Positions 1 through 13,055 of a stretch of DNA of 64,000 nucleotides are shown piece by piece. The DNA lies in NCBI RefSeq assembly GCF_020283565.1, contig NC_060059.1, positions 40,726,338 to 40,790,337 on the forward strand, read 5' to 3'. Each line of letters starts with the position of its first letter. The stretch's first letter is position 1. This DNA comes from Trifolium pratense. Its lineage: Eukaryota; Streptophyta; Magnoliopsida; Fabales; Fabaceae. Made by a program: the position numbers and the translations under genes. The notes under the pieces are model-generated. The model was not told the origin of the DNA and did no database searches. It saw only the letters and a program-made list of their open reading frames with translations.

Positions 1-162
1 TTTAACACGATTAATAGTCATCCGTTCCATTACTTTTATAGTGATCAGGAAAACAATGGTTTATTGAATCGGATATGCAAATTAAAACATTCAAATTTTG
101 GCCACTTAGACTAATGCACATTTATCTTGTCCGGAGAAAAAGACCAAGAGAAATTTTTTTAC

Positions 163-3100
163 CTAGTGTCTGCAAGAGAATTGAACATATATTGAAGCAA
201 AATTTTGGCTTCTCCCATTGAGCGCAACTGGTTCCAGTGTCCACGGTTAGTGAAGGCCCGTTCTCGTTCTTCTGCCTCAGATAGTTGAGAAGCCATTGCC
301 ACAAGTGAATTAGATGATATGCTCAGCATGTTCTCCAGTGAAGCTATTCTGGCCATTCTTGCATTTAGCGACATGGAGAATGCTCTGAGAAATGTTAAAA
401 GCAATCAGAAAGCCAATATTTTCAAAAAGTGAAGAGATAAGCATTTAGAACAATTTTATTTATATAATGCAGACCTAGCAAATCCGTTCTTCCCTTTTGG
501 GGGACTGAGACCATTGGCAGCAAGCTCGTTTACTTGTCTCAGCATTGCTAATTCCTCTGCAAGAGCAGCCCGCCTGAAGATTGTGCCGAAGCGTTAAAAT
601 TTACAATACACTTAAATCAATAAAAAAAAACATAAATTAGGAAAATGTGGTGCATACACTTGGCTCTGCTTCTCATACTCAAAACGAACTTCATGCTCTT
701 TTACCATGACTTCTAGCTCGTGATCAAGCCAACGCTGCAAGGACTTCTCATTGCTCTAAAGAATAAACTCAATAAGTCACTTAAATGATATTATGGATAA
801 TCCAGAAAGTCATAGAACAAGAACGAAAGTTTGTTACCTGTTTATTTGTTCCACTCCCGTTCAGTGTAACTACAAGATAAAATACAATTAGAATATTAAA
901 AAACGCGAGATTTAATGCACTGAAACCCTCATGATGTATTCACTAAAAGACGGTTTCCAGAACCTAAAGCGTTTTAAAAAAGATCACCCCTCTATAAAGA
1001 CTATAACCCGATTTTCCCATGCACAACAGGGCATACCAATTACTAAAATAAGTACCTTCTGTCTCCTTAGCTTAAAAAGCGCGAAAGTATTATTATCCAC
1101 TAAACAAGTCATACCTGATGTGTCTCGGTTGGAAGATTTACGAGCTTCTAACAATTCCTTTAACTTCTTGGTGGCCATTGCAGCTTCCTCAGTTTTTCTC
1201 TGAAGGACCTGAAGAAATATTCAGTTATTTATAATAATTTACAATGACAATTATCAGCCATAACCAAAAAATAACATTGATGCCAGTTGTTTCTCTAAGC
1301 CTTTCATTCTTTTTCTAACATTAGATGTAACATGTAAGACAAAATATTAAGTAGAATAAGGTTACCATCCATAAACATTAGAATACTCACCATTTTCTGG
1401 CGCTGATTTAGAGCTTGCAGCTTATGCCTTTCAAACTCGTTCCTTCTTCCTTCTTTCTTTAACTGTTTATCAAACATATAGTTAATACAAGGACAAAGGG
1501 CGTATATGGAGGGAAGTCAAGTTAATAATGTGTGGAAGTGTTCAACCAGTCGTGATCAGTTATCACACCGGCAATCTTCTAATATCTCTTCAAATTAAGT
1601 TTTTTGAAAGCTTAGGAGCACAACATATCATTTAAGTTCAAGCTAAAAGTATTGATTCATGTTTACTTTTACATAAAGAAATGTTTAACTAATAATGAAG
1701 CAATTGTTTCAGTATTGGAAGAAAATTAATTGGTGAATTTTCATCGCCATAAAATAAAGCCAGGAGCATCATGAACCAATGAAATGAAAAACAATAAACA
1801 AAAATGAGGATTCTTGACATACTTGCAACAACTCTTTCTCTCTAGAGGCCTTCCACTGTCGAAACTGTTCAGCCTCTTGTTTTATTTTTTGTTGCAATTG
1901 AACCTGGCAACAGTATTCAATTTCGAATAAGAACAAGTATGTTAATTATTAAGTGATGTTAACCGTGGATTTAAAAAGGTACAACAATCAACCTTTTGAG
2001 CTTTTATAGATTGTATTTCATCTTGCAGGCGCTTTGCTGCATCATCACTTTTTTGCTTTTGCTTTAGAAGCTGAACCTGGCTATCCTGTTTCTTCTTCAT
2101 ATCCACAATCTAGCATTCATATATTTTGAAAAGCTTTTAGTAATTAAGAATTGACCTATTTCGAGCGAAGTAAAAGAAAGAACAAACGGAAATGAAAAAC
2201 ACTATCTCACCTGGGCTTCAAGTGCTTTTAATTTTTGTGCATAGATATCCTCTGATTTGTGTGTTTGTCCATCAGTACCGGCAGCAAGATTTTCAACTTC
2301 AGCCAAAAGACGATCCCTATCTTGCTGCAACACAAATGAGGTGTATATATTAATATGAATTTTTCTAGGAGACAAATAACTTTGCAGAACTTCTGTCGTA
2401 CCTGAACAGTTCTCTTCTCATCCTCAAGTTCCATGATCTTCCTTCCAAAGTGCTGCTTGAATGCTTCTGCATCCGATACTCCAAAGAGCTTCATCTCCGA
2501 CTGTACGGACATCAATCCCAATACATATGTGAACAAAATGAGAGAAGAAAACCACTAGACTATTAACCATTACAAAGAAACATAAATGTCTTGCAGTAAG
2601 GTTAAACAAATAATGGTTGACACGTAACATGTCATGAATGTATTCGATTATACATGTGCATTAAACCAACCTCTTTCTGCTCCAAGCGTTTATTCAATTC
2701 GTGTAACTCTCTATCCATACTATTTTGCAGCAGTGTATGCTCCCACTCTTTTTCCACTTCTTCAATTTCTCTCGAATCCCCTGCTAAAATTGGTATTTGT
2801 AACATGAATCATAGTTTTAAGAATCATACTTAATAATAAGATCATGAAAACCAGGTCAAAGAAAAGTCTTACCTGTTGCTTCAGTCATAGGATAATCAGA
2901 GGCTGTGAAAGGTAAGCTTCTTTTAAGCCCATCAGCCTTTGTATTGCACAAGCTACCATCCTAAAATATGAAGGTTTTACATCCAAACACCAAAATAAGA
3001 CTAAAGCACATATCTAGGCATTGAAAATTTGAGAAAAAATTAATTCAGCCAAAGAAGATTATTAACAGACGAATGAGTGGCTTACATAGGCATCCTTATC

Positions 3101-6100
3101 ACTTTGTACTGCAACAGAACCTCTACTACGATATTCGTGGAGTTCGCGGCAAAGATCCTCATTAGCTGCTTCAAGCCAAGAAATTCTTTCCTTGAGGACC
3201 TACGTAACCAGTCATATAAAAGGGTTATATGTTACTCATACAGATATAACCATATGGATATATGGAATTGATGTGAATCAAATTGTTTTAGAAGTTCTGT
3301 AAATAGAGGTCCAACTACATTCAAAGTTAGGATGCTATTTCTAAAATCACAAAAGGCGCATTGATTGATTTTCAACTGTGTATCATAATCACTTACTTAT
3401 TATAGGAAAATATTAAAAGTAATGAAGACTTGCAAAACAAAAACTAAGTACCTGAACCTCCTCGGAAGAGCCACCGGAACGAGTACAAAGTTCTGCTTGC
3501 AAATACTCTAGTTGTTGTCGCATTTTAAGCATCTCACTGGACATCGGATCTCTATTGACCTATGGAAGAATAATCAAAACGTAGAGAGCATCAATGTCTA
3601 TAATACACAGGCCACCAATTAACTAAATTTTGTCGAATGAAAGGAAACATAAAATTTATGCCGATACTCACGACAGGCTTATTTTGGATATTGCGTGCAC
3701 GATTTGCATACTTCAAAGTGTTAAGGGTTTCCTCGGCATTAATATCAGCAGGACTTATGCAGGCTGGAACAAAAATGTTTTTTAATGTTACACAAATTTA
3801 TAAATTCAAAAAATTGTCTAATATGCAACTTGTCTAGGAATGAAACCAACCTATCATAACAGTTCTGCTGTTACCACCAAGTGAATCCTGCAAATTCATT
3901 TAACTTTTTATAAATACAAAGATTGAAAAAAATAAAAGTCTTCATTATAAGTTTTCATGATAAGGAGTATTTTTCAACATCGTGCTATGGATATGAAATC
4001 AAACCTGCAAAAGCCTGGTAAGTTTACTATCCCTATAAGGAACATGAACGCCTTCTTTTCTCTTTTTTTCATCACCGAGTGCACTAATCACATTGCCAAG
4101 TGCTAGTAAGCCTTTGTTAATGTGAATTCCTGTTTGAAAGAAAAAATATATTAAGGAATACATCACAATCAATATAATATTTAAAACGTGCAAGTGAGAA
4201 ATGCCACCACCTAACCTTCCTTAAAACGCAAACCATCAGATCCTGTTCTTTTAGCTCGTTCTGATCCAGCAAGATCTACTAAGTGCAACTTGGCACAAAG
4301 ATACTCTTCATTCATGGTATCATTTAAACCGTTCTCATTAGGGCTGGTGGGCTTCCGCATCTGCTCTAATGTGATGGTGAAGATGGCATGTGAACGACTG
4401 GATTGGTTATTCATATTTGTACTCCCAGTTGCTCTACTCAACGATCCTTGTTCTAGGCAAGCAGACATTTCCTTTAGTGTTGCAACACTGACTTCAGTAG
4501 ACCCTGCTAGGGTAATGACGCCATTTGAAGCCTCGCGAATTTGTATTGGCGGTTTACCAGGAATAGTCACTTTCCCTGTATGTCCATTTGTAGTATCTGA
4601 TTTGTTCATAGAAGATGGGTCCAGCAAATCTCTTACTTCTTCTTTAAGAATCTTTTAACAATTAAAATTTGTTGTTAGATACTTAATCTTCTAAACAACT
4701 TCATAAAAAAATAAAAACTTATTAGTTTTACATAGTTATCAACGGACCTCAATAAAGGAAACATGCAGCTGAAATTCAATCTGATGCTTTAAGGTCTCAA
4801 TTTTACTAAACAATGCACTCATAACTTGGGGTACTATTCCGGTTTGATAATAATCTTTAGAGCCAGTGCCCATTGTGTATGTTTTCCCGGAACCTGTCTG
4901 CAATATAGTGAAAAATGTCATGTGCTGAAAAGAAATAAGTGTAGTAGCATGTAGCTTATAATCCCTTCAGCTGTAAGCCTGTATCTGTACCTGACCGTAT
5001 GCGAGAACAGTGGCATTATATCCTTGGAACAAACCACCAACAAGGGAAGCAACACATTCATCAAACATGGCAGATGAGGGTGAACCATTGCTCCCATAAA
5101 CATGATCAAATGTAAATGAATGCGCACCAATTTGTACCTGTGTAATAGTAACAATTAGCATATGATTCCACCCAAATTTTTCAGGTACTTAATAATACTA
5201 TTATGAGAAGCTATTTCAGAGGGAAGAAAACTTTTTCGAAGGGAAATGAGTTTAATGGATACCATTTATTTACCAATCACTTGGCATACAAGATTTTTCT
5301 GATTTGTAAACATTCCCATAAAAATTCATAAATCATTTCAATTTCATTTGAAATGACTTTTTCTTTCCCAGTTCTTATGTTGAAGCATTCCAAACATTTC
5401 ATTCATATGTGCTCTCAAGCCAACAATTACTCAAACCAACCCAACCAAAATTATAATGAATTTAAGTTCCGTTTAAATTGACTTATTTGAGTTTATCTAC
5501 TAACTTAAGTACTTGTTAGCTATGAAGCACGAACACAAACATGGACACCAGACACAACACAGACGCCACACGTTGACACCGATAATATTTTGGAAAAAAT
5601 GACATAATTCAATGTAATCATGTGTCTGTGTAACGCATGTTCAACACCCGGACACACCTGTTTTCAGCTTATTTTCATAAGCTCTCAAGGATAGCTTATG
5701 AAAACAGCTCATAACTTATACGAAAACAAATTGACTTTATTTCATGTTTTGTTATAAAAATAGCTTATACATAACCACTTATGATAAGCAATTATGCTAT
5801 AAGCACTTAATTAAGCTGATTATCCAAACATGGCCTCAAAACATCCCAATCAAAATGACCAAAAAAACAATATCCCAATCAAGTAAACATCATGAAACAA
5901 TATCAATCTTCTTCAATTACACAAGCAATTTTGGATCCAGATCTCCACTAGATTCACCAATCAAAATCTCTCCACCATGACCAAAAAAGCAATGCAAAAA
6001 TGAAAAGTGAAATTCCATATCAGAATAAACATTGTTGAAGATGATAGTAAAAATGCACCTGAGGTTTCCCTGAAACAACAGTTACACAATCTTTACAACC

Positions 6101-6175
6101 TTGAAGCTTCTCATCATTGATTAATGGTCGAACATGAACCGCAACTTTAACACAACAATCTTCCCCAGCTTCCAT
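163..6175 (-). CDS. Kinesin-4 family motor protein (FRA1/KIN-4 type), C-terminus off the left edge
   Basis: Plus-end microtubule motor; plant KIN-4 proteins act in the cortical array and influence cellulose and wall deposition (family knowledge). I traced 21 exons that keep frame, all with GT..AG introns: 6175-6059, 5137-4991, 4897-4748, 4651-4216, 4129-4005, 3887-3851, 3763-3672, 3559-3452, 3199-3086, 2960-2873, 2780-2671, 2500-2402, 2324-2211, 2109-1993, 1903-1823, 1462-1391, 1208-1115, 869-838, 755-658, 573-475, 384-163. They encode about 850 residues; FRA1 has roughly 1035, so the tail lies left of the window. Motor domain: P-loop GQTGSGKT near residue 87 (split by an intron), switch [13 protein letters not shown] near 219, switch II DLAGSER near 264, then the neck and a long Glu/Lys/Gln-rich coiled coil. 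The start is the Met of MEAGEDCC, which aligns with the KIN-4 N-terminus. KIN-4A versus KIN-4C cannot be decided without the tail. Confidence 0.95.
5455..5840. repeat. MITE-like repeat split by a second repeat, in kinesin intron 1
   Basis: The outer parts (5455-5520 and 5661-5840) resemble the GACTTATTT..AGCTTAT family seen better preserved at 36518 and 53903, including a foldback AGCTTATTTTCATAAGCT / AGCTTATGAAAACAGCT around 5670-5715. Between them, 5523-5660 carries GACACNNGACAC-type sequence related to 16979-17150. This looks like one repeat inserted in another. Intron 1 is 921 bp (5138-6058), the largest of the visible gene. Confidence 0.55.
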
Positions 6176-6327
6176 CACCAAGCAAAAACACAAAAACCAC
6201 AAACAACAATTGAAACAAACAAAACAAAACAAAACAATGTGAGTGACAGAGAGAATCAGTTAGCAGCACAGTGGTTGTTGTTTTTTCTCATTGTGTACGA
6301 TGAGACAACAAAGTTTGTTGGTGTTGC

Positions 6328-6426
6328 AGTAACTAACTGTAAGAGAGTAGATGATATGATATAGTTGGAGGAGAGAGAAAAGAAAAAGGGTAGTTTTGGA
6401 AATATGTATTTGAAGTAACTAACTGT
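6328..6426 (-). promoter_or_regulatory. Duplicated 13-bp motif upstream of the kinesin start
   Basis: The 13-mer AGTAACTAACTGT occurs exactly twice, at 6328-6340 and 6414-6426, 86 bp apart and 150-250 bp upstream of the kinesin ATG. It contains TAACTG, the reverse of the CAGTTA plant MYB core. A pyrimidine-rich tract (gene strand) lies between the copies. A MYB-binding role is inference. Confidence 0.35.
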
Positions 6427-6714
6427 GAGGACAACAACAACCATTATCATATTTTCTTTGCATTCACTGTAATGTACTTTTCCAGACGGTTGCGTGCTCT
6501 TACTCTTTTATCACTACCTTTCCTAAATTGCCCCTTCCAGTAGTCTTGTTTTTTCTCTCATAATAAAGATAGATCCTTTGAGAAAAAGAAACCCGCGGTA
6601 ATTAATATTCTTTATTTTCATTTTAAATTTAATTTTAAATTTAAAAAATTGTTAAGCAACTAAAATTTCACTATTCACAGCTCGACTTTTAGTCTCGCAT
6701 ATATATGATGTCTT

Positions 6715-6910
6715 TTACTCGTAAGTTGATATGGTTCTTGGTCCCACATAAACATGGGGTTAATAGTTCGATTCGTTATTATGTGTGTAGAGAAAATTCG
6801 GTTGGAAGTGGAGAATTCACCGTGTGTGTCGCACAGGTTTCTTGACGGAGATTAATCATTACTAACGGTGACGAAAATTTCGTACTAATAATAGCATGGT
6901 AACCCAAAAA
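6715..6910 (+). repeat. SINE-like dispersed repeat, copy 1
   Basis: A B-box-like AGTTCGATTC near 6767 is followed by AAAATTCGGTTGGAAGTGGAGAA, GACGGAGATTAATCAT and AAAATTTCGT. The same order of words recurs, diverged, at 14041-14195, and a shorter trace lies near 30640-30665. A tRNA-derived SINE is plausible; no target duplication was found. The remaining sequence between the kinesin leader and this repeat shows nothing coding. Confidence 0.45.
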
Positions 6911-7171
6911 TAAAGAATTGTTTTGATTTGTACCAAAAAATTGTTTTGATTGTTAATAAATGGTTAATAGCTATGCAGTGATGTGGATTACTCGGAATTT
7001 TACATTTTTCCACATTTAAAATATTATAAGTTTAGCTGATAAAATATAAAAAAATTGAAGATAGGTGGAGTGAACCATTATAATAAAGAGAAAATAGAAG
7101 TATTACTAGAAATTCCGAGCATGACCCTTATATATAATATTGTTATTAAATTCAATAAATTTAAAGAATGA

Positions 7172-7433
7172 TACTTCCTTCGTCCCAATTTGATTGACAC
7201 AGTTGACTGTTGTGCATTATTCACACATGTTACTTTGACCTTACTTTTTTACTAATAAACAAAAATAAATATTAGCATATAAGATGTTGTTTGATTCGTC
7301 TCAATGAGTCTTTTTAAAATATCAAATTTTATAATTTTTACTATTATACAATTAAAAATATTAATCGTCAAAGTTATGCATTGACATGCGTGAAATAGTC
7401 AACTGTGTCAATCAAATTGGGACGAAGTGAGTA
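7172..7433. mobile_element. Stowaway/mariner-type MITE
   Basis: The left end (after TA at 7172) reads CTTCCTTCGTCCCAATTTGA and continues TTGACACAGTTGACTGT. The right end is its reverse complement (AGTCAACTGTGTCAATCAA..GGGACGAAG) and is followed by TA at 7432. Inverted repeats of nearly 40 bp, about 260 bp total length, a CTCC(C/T)TCCGTCCCA-like terminus and TA flanks all fit the Stowaway class. Confidence 0.85.
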
Positions 7434-8070
7434 CATTTTCATCATTTTATAAAAAAATTATATTAATAGATATAGCATAATATTAAACTTTTCTCTCTTC
7501 TTTTTATGAAGTCATTCATCGATATCAGTACAATATAATCTATATTTTGGATGTTCAGTTATATAACAATGAAGAGAAATTTTTTAATAGGCACAACCAT
7601 AAATATGATTTGTTTGGTACACATCCAAAAATCATAAATATAAAAAAAAAAAAATTGAAGTAATATAATTTGATGTGACAATTTTATTTTATTTTTAATT
7701 TTTTTATTTATATGTGTGCCTATATTTTGTATTAAGAGTTGCTCATAACATGAAAGGATGTAAGAGTGCAAATTATATAGAAAAAACATGAACAAGTGTT
7801 TTTGACATGATACTAATAACAACTATTTAAAAAAATTAAAGAAAAGTTTGTAATATCATAGTACTTAATTAATTCATAAACTTCACCTAATTATTAGTAT
7901 AAGTTATTTGTTAAGCTAAAGAGAAAAGGTAAAAGGGGGGTGGTGCAGAGTTGGAGGAGAATGGAATGTAATCTAATCTTAGTTGGAATATATAATAGAT
8001 TTGAGAAAGTAAGAAGAAGGTATAGCAAACCACATAGCGACAGCGCACAACCCACGTGAAGTGGAACTGG

Positions 8071-8100
<30 letters not shown>
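8071..8100. repeat. (ATC)10 microsatellite
   Basis: Ten uninterrupted ATC units. No transcript or coding role is visible. Confidence 0.95.
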
Positions 8101-8101
<1 letters not shown>

Positions 8102-8239
8102 CACGTTCACACTTCACAGATCAATCAATGAAGTTATGCCATAGTATATATATAGTACTCCGTATACCATTTTTAGTTTCAACGACACAACTCTCAGTTT
8201 TATCTCAGATTATGTAACTCTATTTGGGAATTAGATCAG

Positions 8240-8399
8240 GTGCATTCGAATTTTCAGTGCAGTTACTTGATAATCGTCCGATCGGACGGTTTAAATAAAT
8301 ATAGTCAAAAAATATAGTTGTTAAATCATGATCGTTCGATCTTGATCGGACGACCATAAAATGACCGACTGCATAACTGCACGGAAAATTCGACTGCAC
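8240..8399. mobile_element. Short foldback MITE
   Basis: Inverted repeats at 8240-8264 (GTGCATTCGAATTTTCAGTG..) and 8375-8399 match over 25 bp with about three mismatches. The interior carries a second palindrome, CGTCCGATCGGACG, and a related GTTCGATCTTGATCGGACG. It is non-coding and about 160 bp long. Superfamily not assigned. Confidence 0.65.
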
Positions 8400-8921
8400 G
8401 GAATCTGGATCCGTTAATATTTGACATGCATGAATGAATAAACGAGGTGTCTAAAGTTCGAAAGAACAATTAATATACTATATATTTTATTTACCTACTG
8501 ACTAACTTTAGATTATCGAAATTCATTCATCTAAAAACTGAAAGATTATCACACACAAAATTTATGCATTTAATTACATAAAAGATAAAAGATAATTAAT
8601 GTAGTATGTTATTGGATAATAGTAAGTGATAGTATAATTTAAAGATTAACTTATTAATAATCTTTAGAGATTACTTGAAAAGATATATATAAATTAACAT
8701 AAGAACTAAATTGTTTGAATAATTCAATATTATGATATTTTTTACGTATTTTCAAATTTTAAAATAGAAATGTTCAACCCTTATAATTTAGGAAACGAAT
8801 TAGTGTCCAACCCTTGCAATTTACTCAACTTTTAAATGTTCTTTATAGAAACAAAACAAACCAATTTTTTTTTGAAATAATTGTTAATTTATGTTTTCTG
8901 GCAACATTTATGTAGTGTATA

Positions 8922-10033
8922 CTAGTAATAGACCCGTGCTATCGCACGGGTCGTAACGTTACGCCGATATTTTTAGAAGTTATACTTTGTTAATTACAAT
9001 TGAAAAAAATGTTTTTTAAAGTTAAATTTATTTAATCAGTAATATAATTTGTTCCATGTATGATTTATTTAGTATATATGATAGTTATTTTGAGATTGTT
9101 ATGAATTCCACGAATCAGTAGCATAATTTTTCCCATTTATGATTTATTTAGTATATATGATAGTTATTTTGAAATTGTTTTGAGTTCAATGAATCAGTAG
9201 CATAATTCGTCTCATGTATAATTTATTTACTATATATAATAGTTATTTTAAATTTTTTATGAGTTATAAGAATTAGTAATTAAGTAGTGTATATGTAGTG
9301 TATATGTTAGAGGTTTTAGACAGGTAATGGCAAGGAAATGATTGAGTGAGACAAAATGTATTCATTTTATATTTGTTCCCCAATAAAATAATTTGATATT
9401 TTAATTAAGTCAATAAATTTGTCCACTTAAAAAAAAACAAGAAACTTATCCACCTAATTAAAAATATAATTTTTAGACATAAAATATAAGAAATATTTTA
9501 TATATGTGTGTAAGATTGAGACCCTTTCTCTTTATTATTTATAATAAAATTATTGAGATAATATGTCACATGCAATACATTACATTTACATATGATGGGG
9601 AGACTTGTAAGTTTTTAAATTATTTAACAAATTTGTTGTGACATTCATCTAAGGTTTTAGATTTGTTTATTAATCCTTAATCAGCACAAATATATGTCAA
9701 AAAAATTATTCTAAGCAATGATTTAGACATGTAAAAAGAAAGTGTTATTTTTGTTTGAACTACATAATGCAGGAATCCAATCAAATCAGCTATGTTGAGG
9801 GGACTCCTAACTCATCATCAACATTATTTGATCTTATATAAAATTGTTGGGGGCGGGGGATAAATGAGAAAGAGGAGAAAATAAATAAATTAACGAAAAA
9901 TGAAAAAAAGATGGAAAAGTGTGATAACATATGATTTATTAAAAAAATAAAAAAGTGGAGGAAGGATCCACCCATATGGCACCAATTATTTAAAGATAGA
10001 TAATGAAAAACTATTAAAAATTTATATACATAA
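8922..10033 (-). mobile_element. Non-autonomous Helitron, older copy
   Basis: Read on the minus strand, the 3' end is a 9-bp hairpin GACCCGTGC..GCACGGGTC (8931-8952) followed a few bases later by CTAG (8925-8922), with a host T next to it. This is the Helitron 3' signature. The probable 5' end near 10033 (plus strand AACTATTAAAAATTTATATA) matches the 5' end of the element at 38918-40412. No Rep/helicase coding is visible. The 3' end is secure; the 5' boundary is approximate because it is degenerate. Confidence 0.6.
9035..9271. repeat. 79-bp tandem repeat, three copies
   Basis: ATCAGTA-like unit starts fall at 9035, 9114 and 9193, with a fourth truncated start at 9272: an exact 79-bp period. 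Each unit contains TGATTTATTTAGTATATATG and ATAGTTATTTT. The array lies inside the inferred Helitron. Confidence 0.85.
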
Positions 10034-10238
10034 AGTGGAGGATAGAGCTTCGAACTTCAATTATGACATTTGATACTAATAATTTCAATATTTTTACTAG
10101 TTGAGATAAAACTTATAAATATGCAACTATTTTTTTTTTTAATATAGCTGTAGGGCATAAGCCACATATACAAGTATATTTTTAACATTGAATGAATATA
10201 TCTCACATTTTCTTATAAAATAAATAAGCTTCACAATT

Positions 10239-10399
10239 AAATCAAATAAAATATGTTCCCGTGAGTTTAGCTCAGTTGGTAGGGACATTGCACTTTATGT
10301 ATATGAGTCCGGGTTCGAACTCGGGAGACTTCACTTATTCATTTTTAAGGTGAATTTTCTAGTCACTAAGCTAATTGACAAAAAAATCAAATAAAATAT
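10239..10399 (+). mobile_element. tRNA-derived SINE with 16-bp target site duplication
   Basis: The body (10255-10383) opens GTTCCCGTGAGTTTAGCTCA, with A-box TAGCTCAGTTGG at 10268 and B-box GGTTCGAACTC at 10312. A 3' segment then ends GCTAATTGACAAAAAA. Identical flanks AAATCAAATAAAATAT at 10239-10254 and 10384-10399 are the target duplication. It is not a working tRNA gene: there is no acceptor stem partner and the 3' tail is SINE-like. Remnants of the same 3' tail occur at 36359, 42310 and 54480. Confidence 0.85.
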
Positions 10400-13004
10400 A
10401 AAATTATTGATTTAATATTAAAAAAAAAAAGTAACATTATTTCACTTATGCATTGGAGACTTAAAACCTGTGTGGTAACACCAACATAAGAACGAGAAGC
10501 AACATCACAATAGTCAATTTAGGTTGAAGAGAGGAAAATGGAATAAAATAAAATAAAATAAAATAGTGGCTAAAGGCCCACCTGGCCTCCCACTGGACAT
10601 ATCTAGCTGGTTGGCCCCTAACTTCACATGGAATTTAGCTTCTCTAATATGGCAGGGTCCATGCTTAGCTAGGTCAAAATTTGGAGGTCCCTTTATATGT
10701 CATAGGAAGAAGATAGGATGAACATTTGTAGAGTTAATTTAAAGGAATTTGGAAAATTATATGTGTACACCCCATGCCCTAACAACATCATAAGAGAGAA
10801 AGTGAAATAAATTTAAAGTGAATAATTAATGAGAAATAAAGTAAATAATTAGTGATGTGATAAGAAGATGGAGATAGAAAGAAAGTGATTAACGAGTGTA
10901 TAAGAATTATGTGTATTTGAATATCGGGTTGATTATAATATTTGATATTTGATTTCTTTAAGAATTATGTGGGTTATAATATTTGTTTCTTTTTCTTTCT
11001 CCATACGAGATAATCATATTTGATATATGTTAGATGTACTATATATAAATATATGTTTCAATGATTCGAACTTTGACTCGTCATATTATGAAAGTTCAGT
11101 CTCTTTTACTAAATTATATATCCATTGATTAATACAACATATGTTATTATATTTGTAATTTAATAAAATATGATATTTAGAGAGCATGACTTTATATATA
11201 ACAATAATTTCAATTATATTGTACAATAATATATTGAAATGTGTTAAAAATTAATGTAGGCTAAAATGTTATACTTTATACTTCAATAGTACAAACTTAA
11301 TCTTATAATCTCAAAGTAAATATGAATAAAAACAAATATTCATATTTACTTATATATATTGTTTGATAGACCCAAAAGTCTTTCTTTATAGTTTAAAGCT
11401 CAACCAGTTAGCTAAATAAACTTTTTGATAAAAGAAATTTTTTTGCTTTTTCGATCTATTGGTTTCGATTAATTTGAACAATTAAGCGTATAATTCTATT
11501 AGTCGGTCTTATCTATTTTTACTCCACGTTCTAATGCTCAATATCCATCCATAACTATAAAAGATCGTTTCGACTAATTTGAACAATTAAACATATAATT
11601 CTATTAATTGGTCTGACCTATTTTCACTTCACGTTCTAACGCTCAATATCCAACTACATTATCCAATTTTCAAGTGTGGAGTGACTACTCTAACCACTAA
11701 GTTCTTTCAAAACATAATGAAATATCACAATTAGTTTTGCAACCCTTCATAAAAGATGGGTAATACTCTTGCAAGGATTTGAGTATTCCTTATACTCATT
11801 TTATTATTAATACAATTTGATTAGCTTATAAATAAAAAATTAGTCCACTATTTTAATGATAATTAATTATATATTAGAAAAAATCAGGCCTTGTACTTCA
11901 TTTCATGATTGTTCTCATACACACTTTGCTGAAACCACATTTTTCCAATCTCCCTTCTAGATTAAGTCCTTTCATAAGCTCTCAACCAGGCAAAAACTAG
12001 ACCCTTTGACATCCTACTTGTCTCCCTAAAAATAATTTCAACATGTCCATATTTTAAAAATTTGGATGTTAGTAACTAGTTTTTCCATCCAGGTTCTAAT
12101 ATTCTATACAGATCAAAAACATATATAGCTGGTGGAATTAAGAGGCTTTGAAAAAATTTGATCAAAGTAGTTGCAAATGGGCCACTCATGGGATCAGAAG
12201 GTGGTGACTTGTGAGTGCAGTTTGATGGAATATATTGACTGTGTACCATGTCCATGTGCCTGCAAATTTATGAAATTGCACCTACATAATGTATAGAGCG
12301 TGACAAATAATTTATTAGTAGGCCATAACTGTAATATCTTTTCCTAGGTACATGTGTCTATCCAAACGTTATGTACCCATTTTTCTTTTTAATTTTTGAT
12401 AATAATTAATTTTTTTTTCATGATAAATCGTTAGTATGATAACTATTATGTTAGTTGTACCAAAAAAAACTATTATGTTAGTTTTCTTTACATATTGTTA
12501 GGATTTGAGTCCTGAACTTTCAATTTTTTTAATCCTTAATATAATTGGTTCAACCAATTATATTATGTACTCCTGTTTTGCTCAGTTAGTAGGAATATTA
12601 TCCTATGCACGCAGAATTTCTATTTAAGATTTTTATTTATCTTAATTCTTATTAAGTGATAAAATTTTGGTTATTAGAATACTTACTAAAGATAAAAATT
12701 CATTTACTCTTCACTTTATTATTTTTATTTATCTTTGATAGAGGAGAGAAATATTATATTTTGCAAATTTAAGCTTGTAATATGTTATAAAGGAGATGTC
12801 AAAGATAATATTATAGATTTATCTTAATTTCTATTTCACATATATTTGATATATTATTGTCGTTTGGATCTACAAATTTGAAACAAAGTAACTACATATT
12901 GTTGCATTATGTTCGAAATAATATGAATTTTTTGATCAATGAAATTTTGGATGTAACAACCAAGTTTCAAGACTTGTCAAAAGCTACCTGTTATACCCGT
13001 CATC

Positions 13005-13055
13005 CGAACAAACCGAACATATAGACGATTCGAACAAACCGAACATATAGACGAT
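13005..13055. repeat. 26-bp tandem duplication
   Basis: CGAACAAACCGAACATATAG plus ACGATT occurs at 13005-13030 and again at 13031-13055 with one end difference. Confidence 0.85.

Noticed and set aside
10261..10325. A possible tRNA gene
   Set aside because: A and B boxes are present, but there is no closing acceptor stem and a SINE tail and target duplication surround it.
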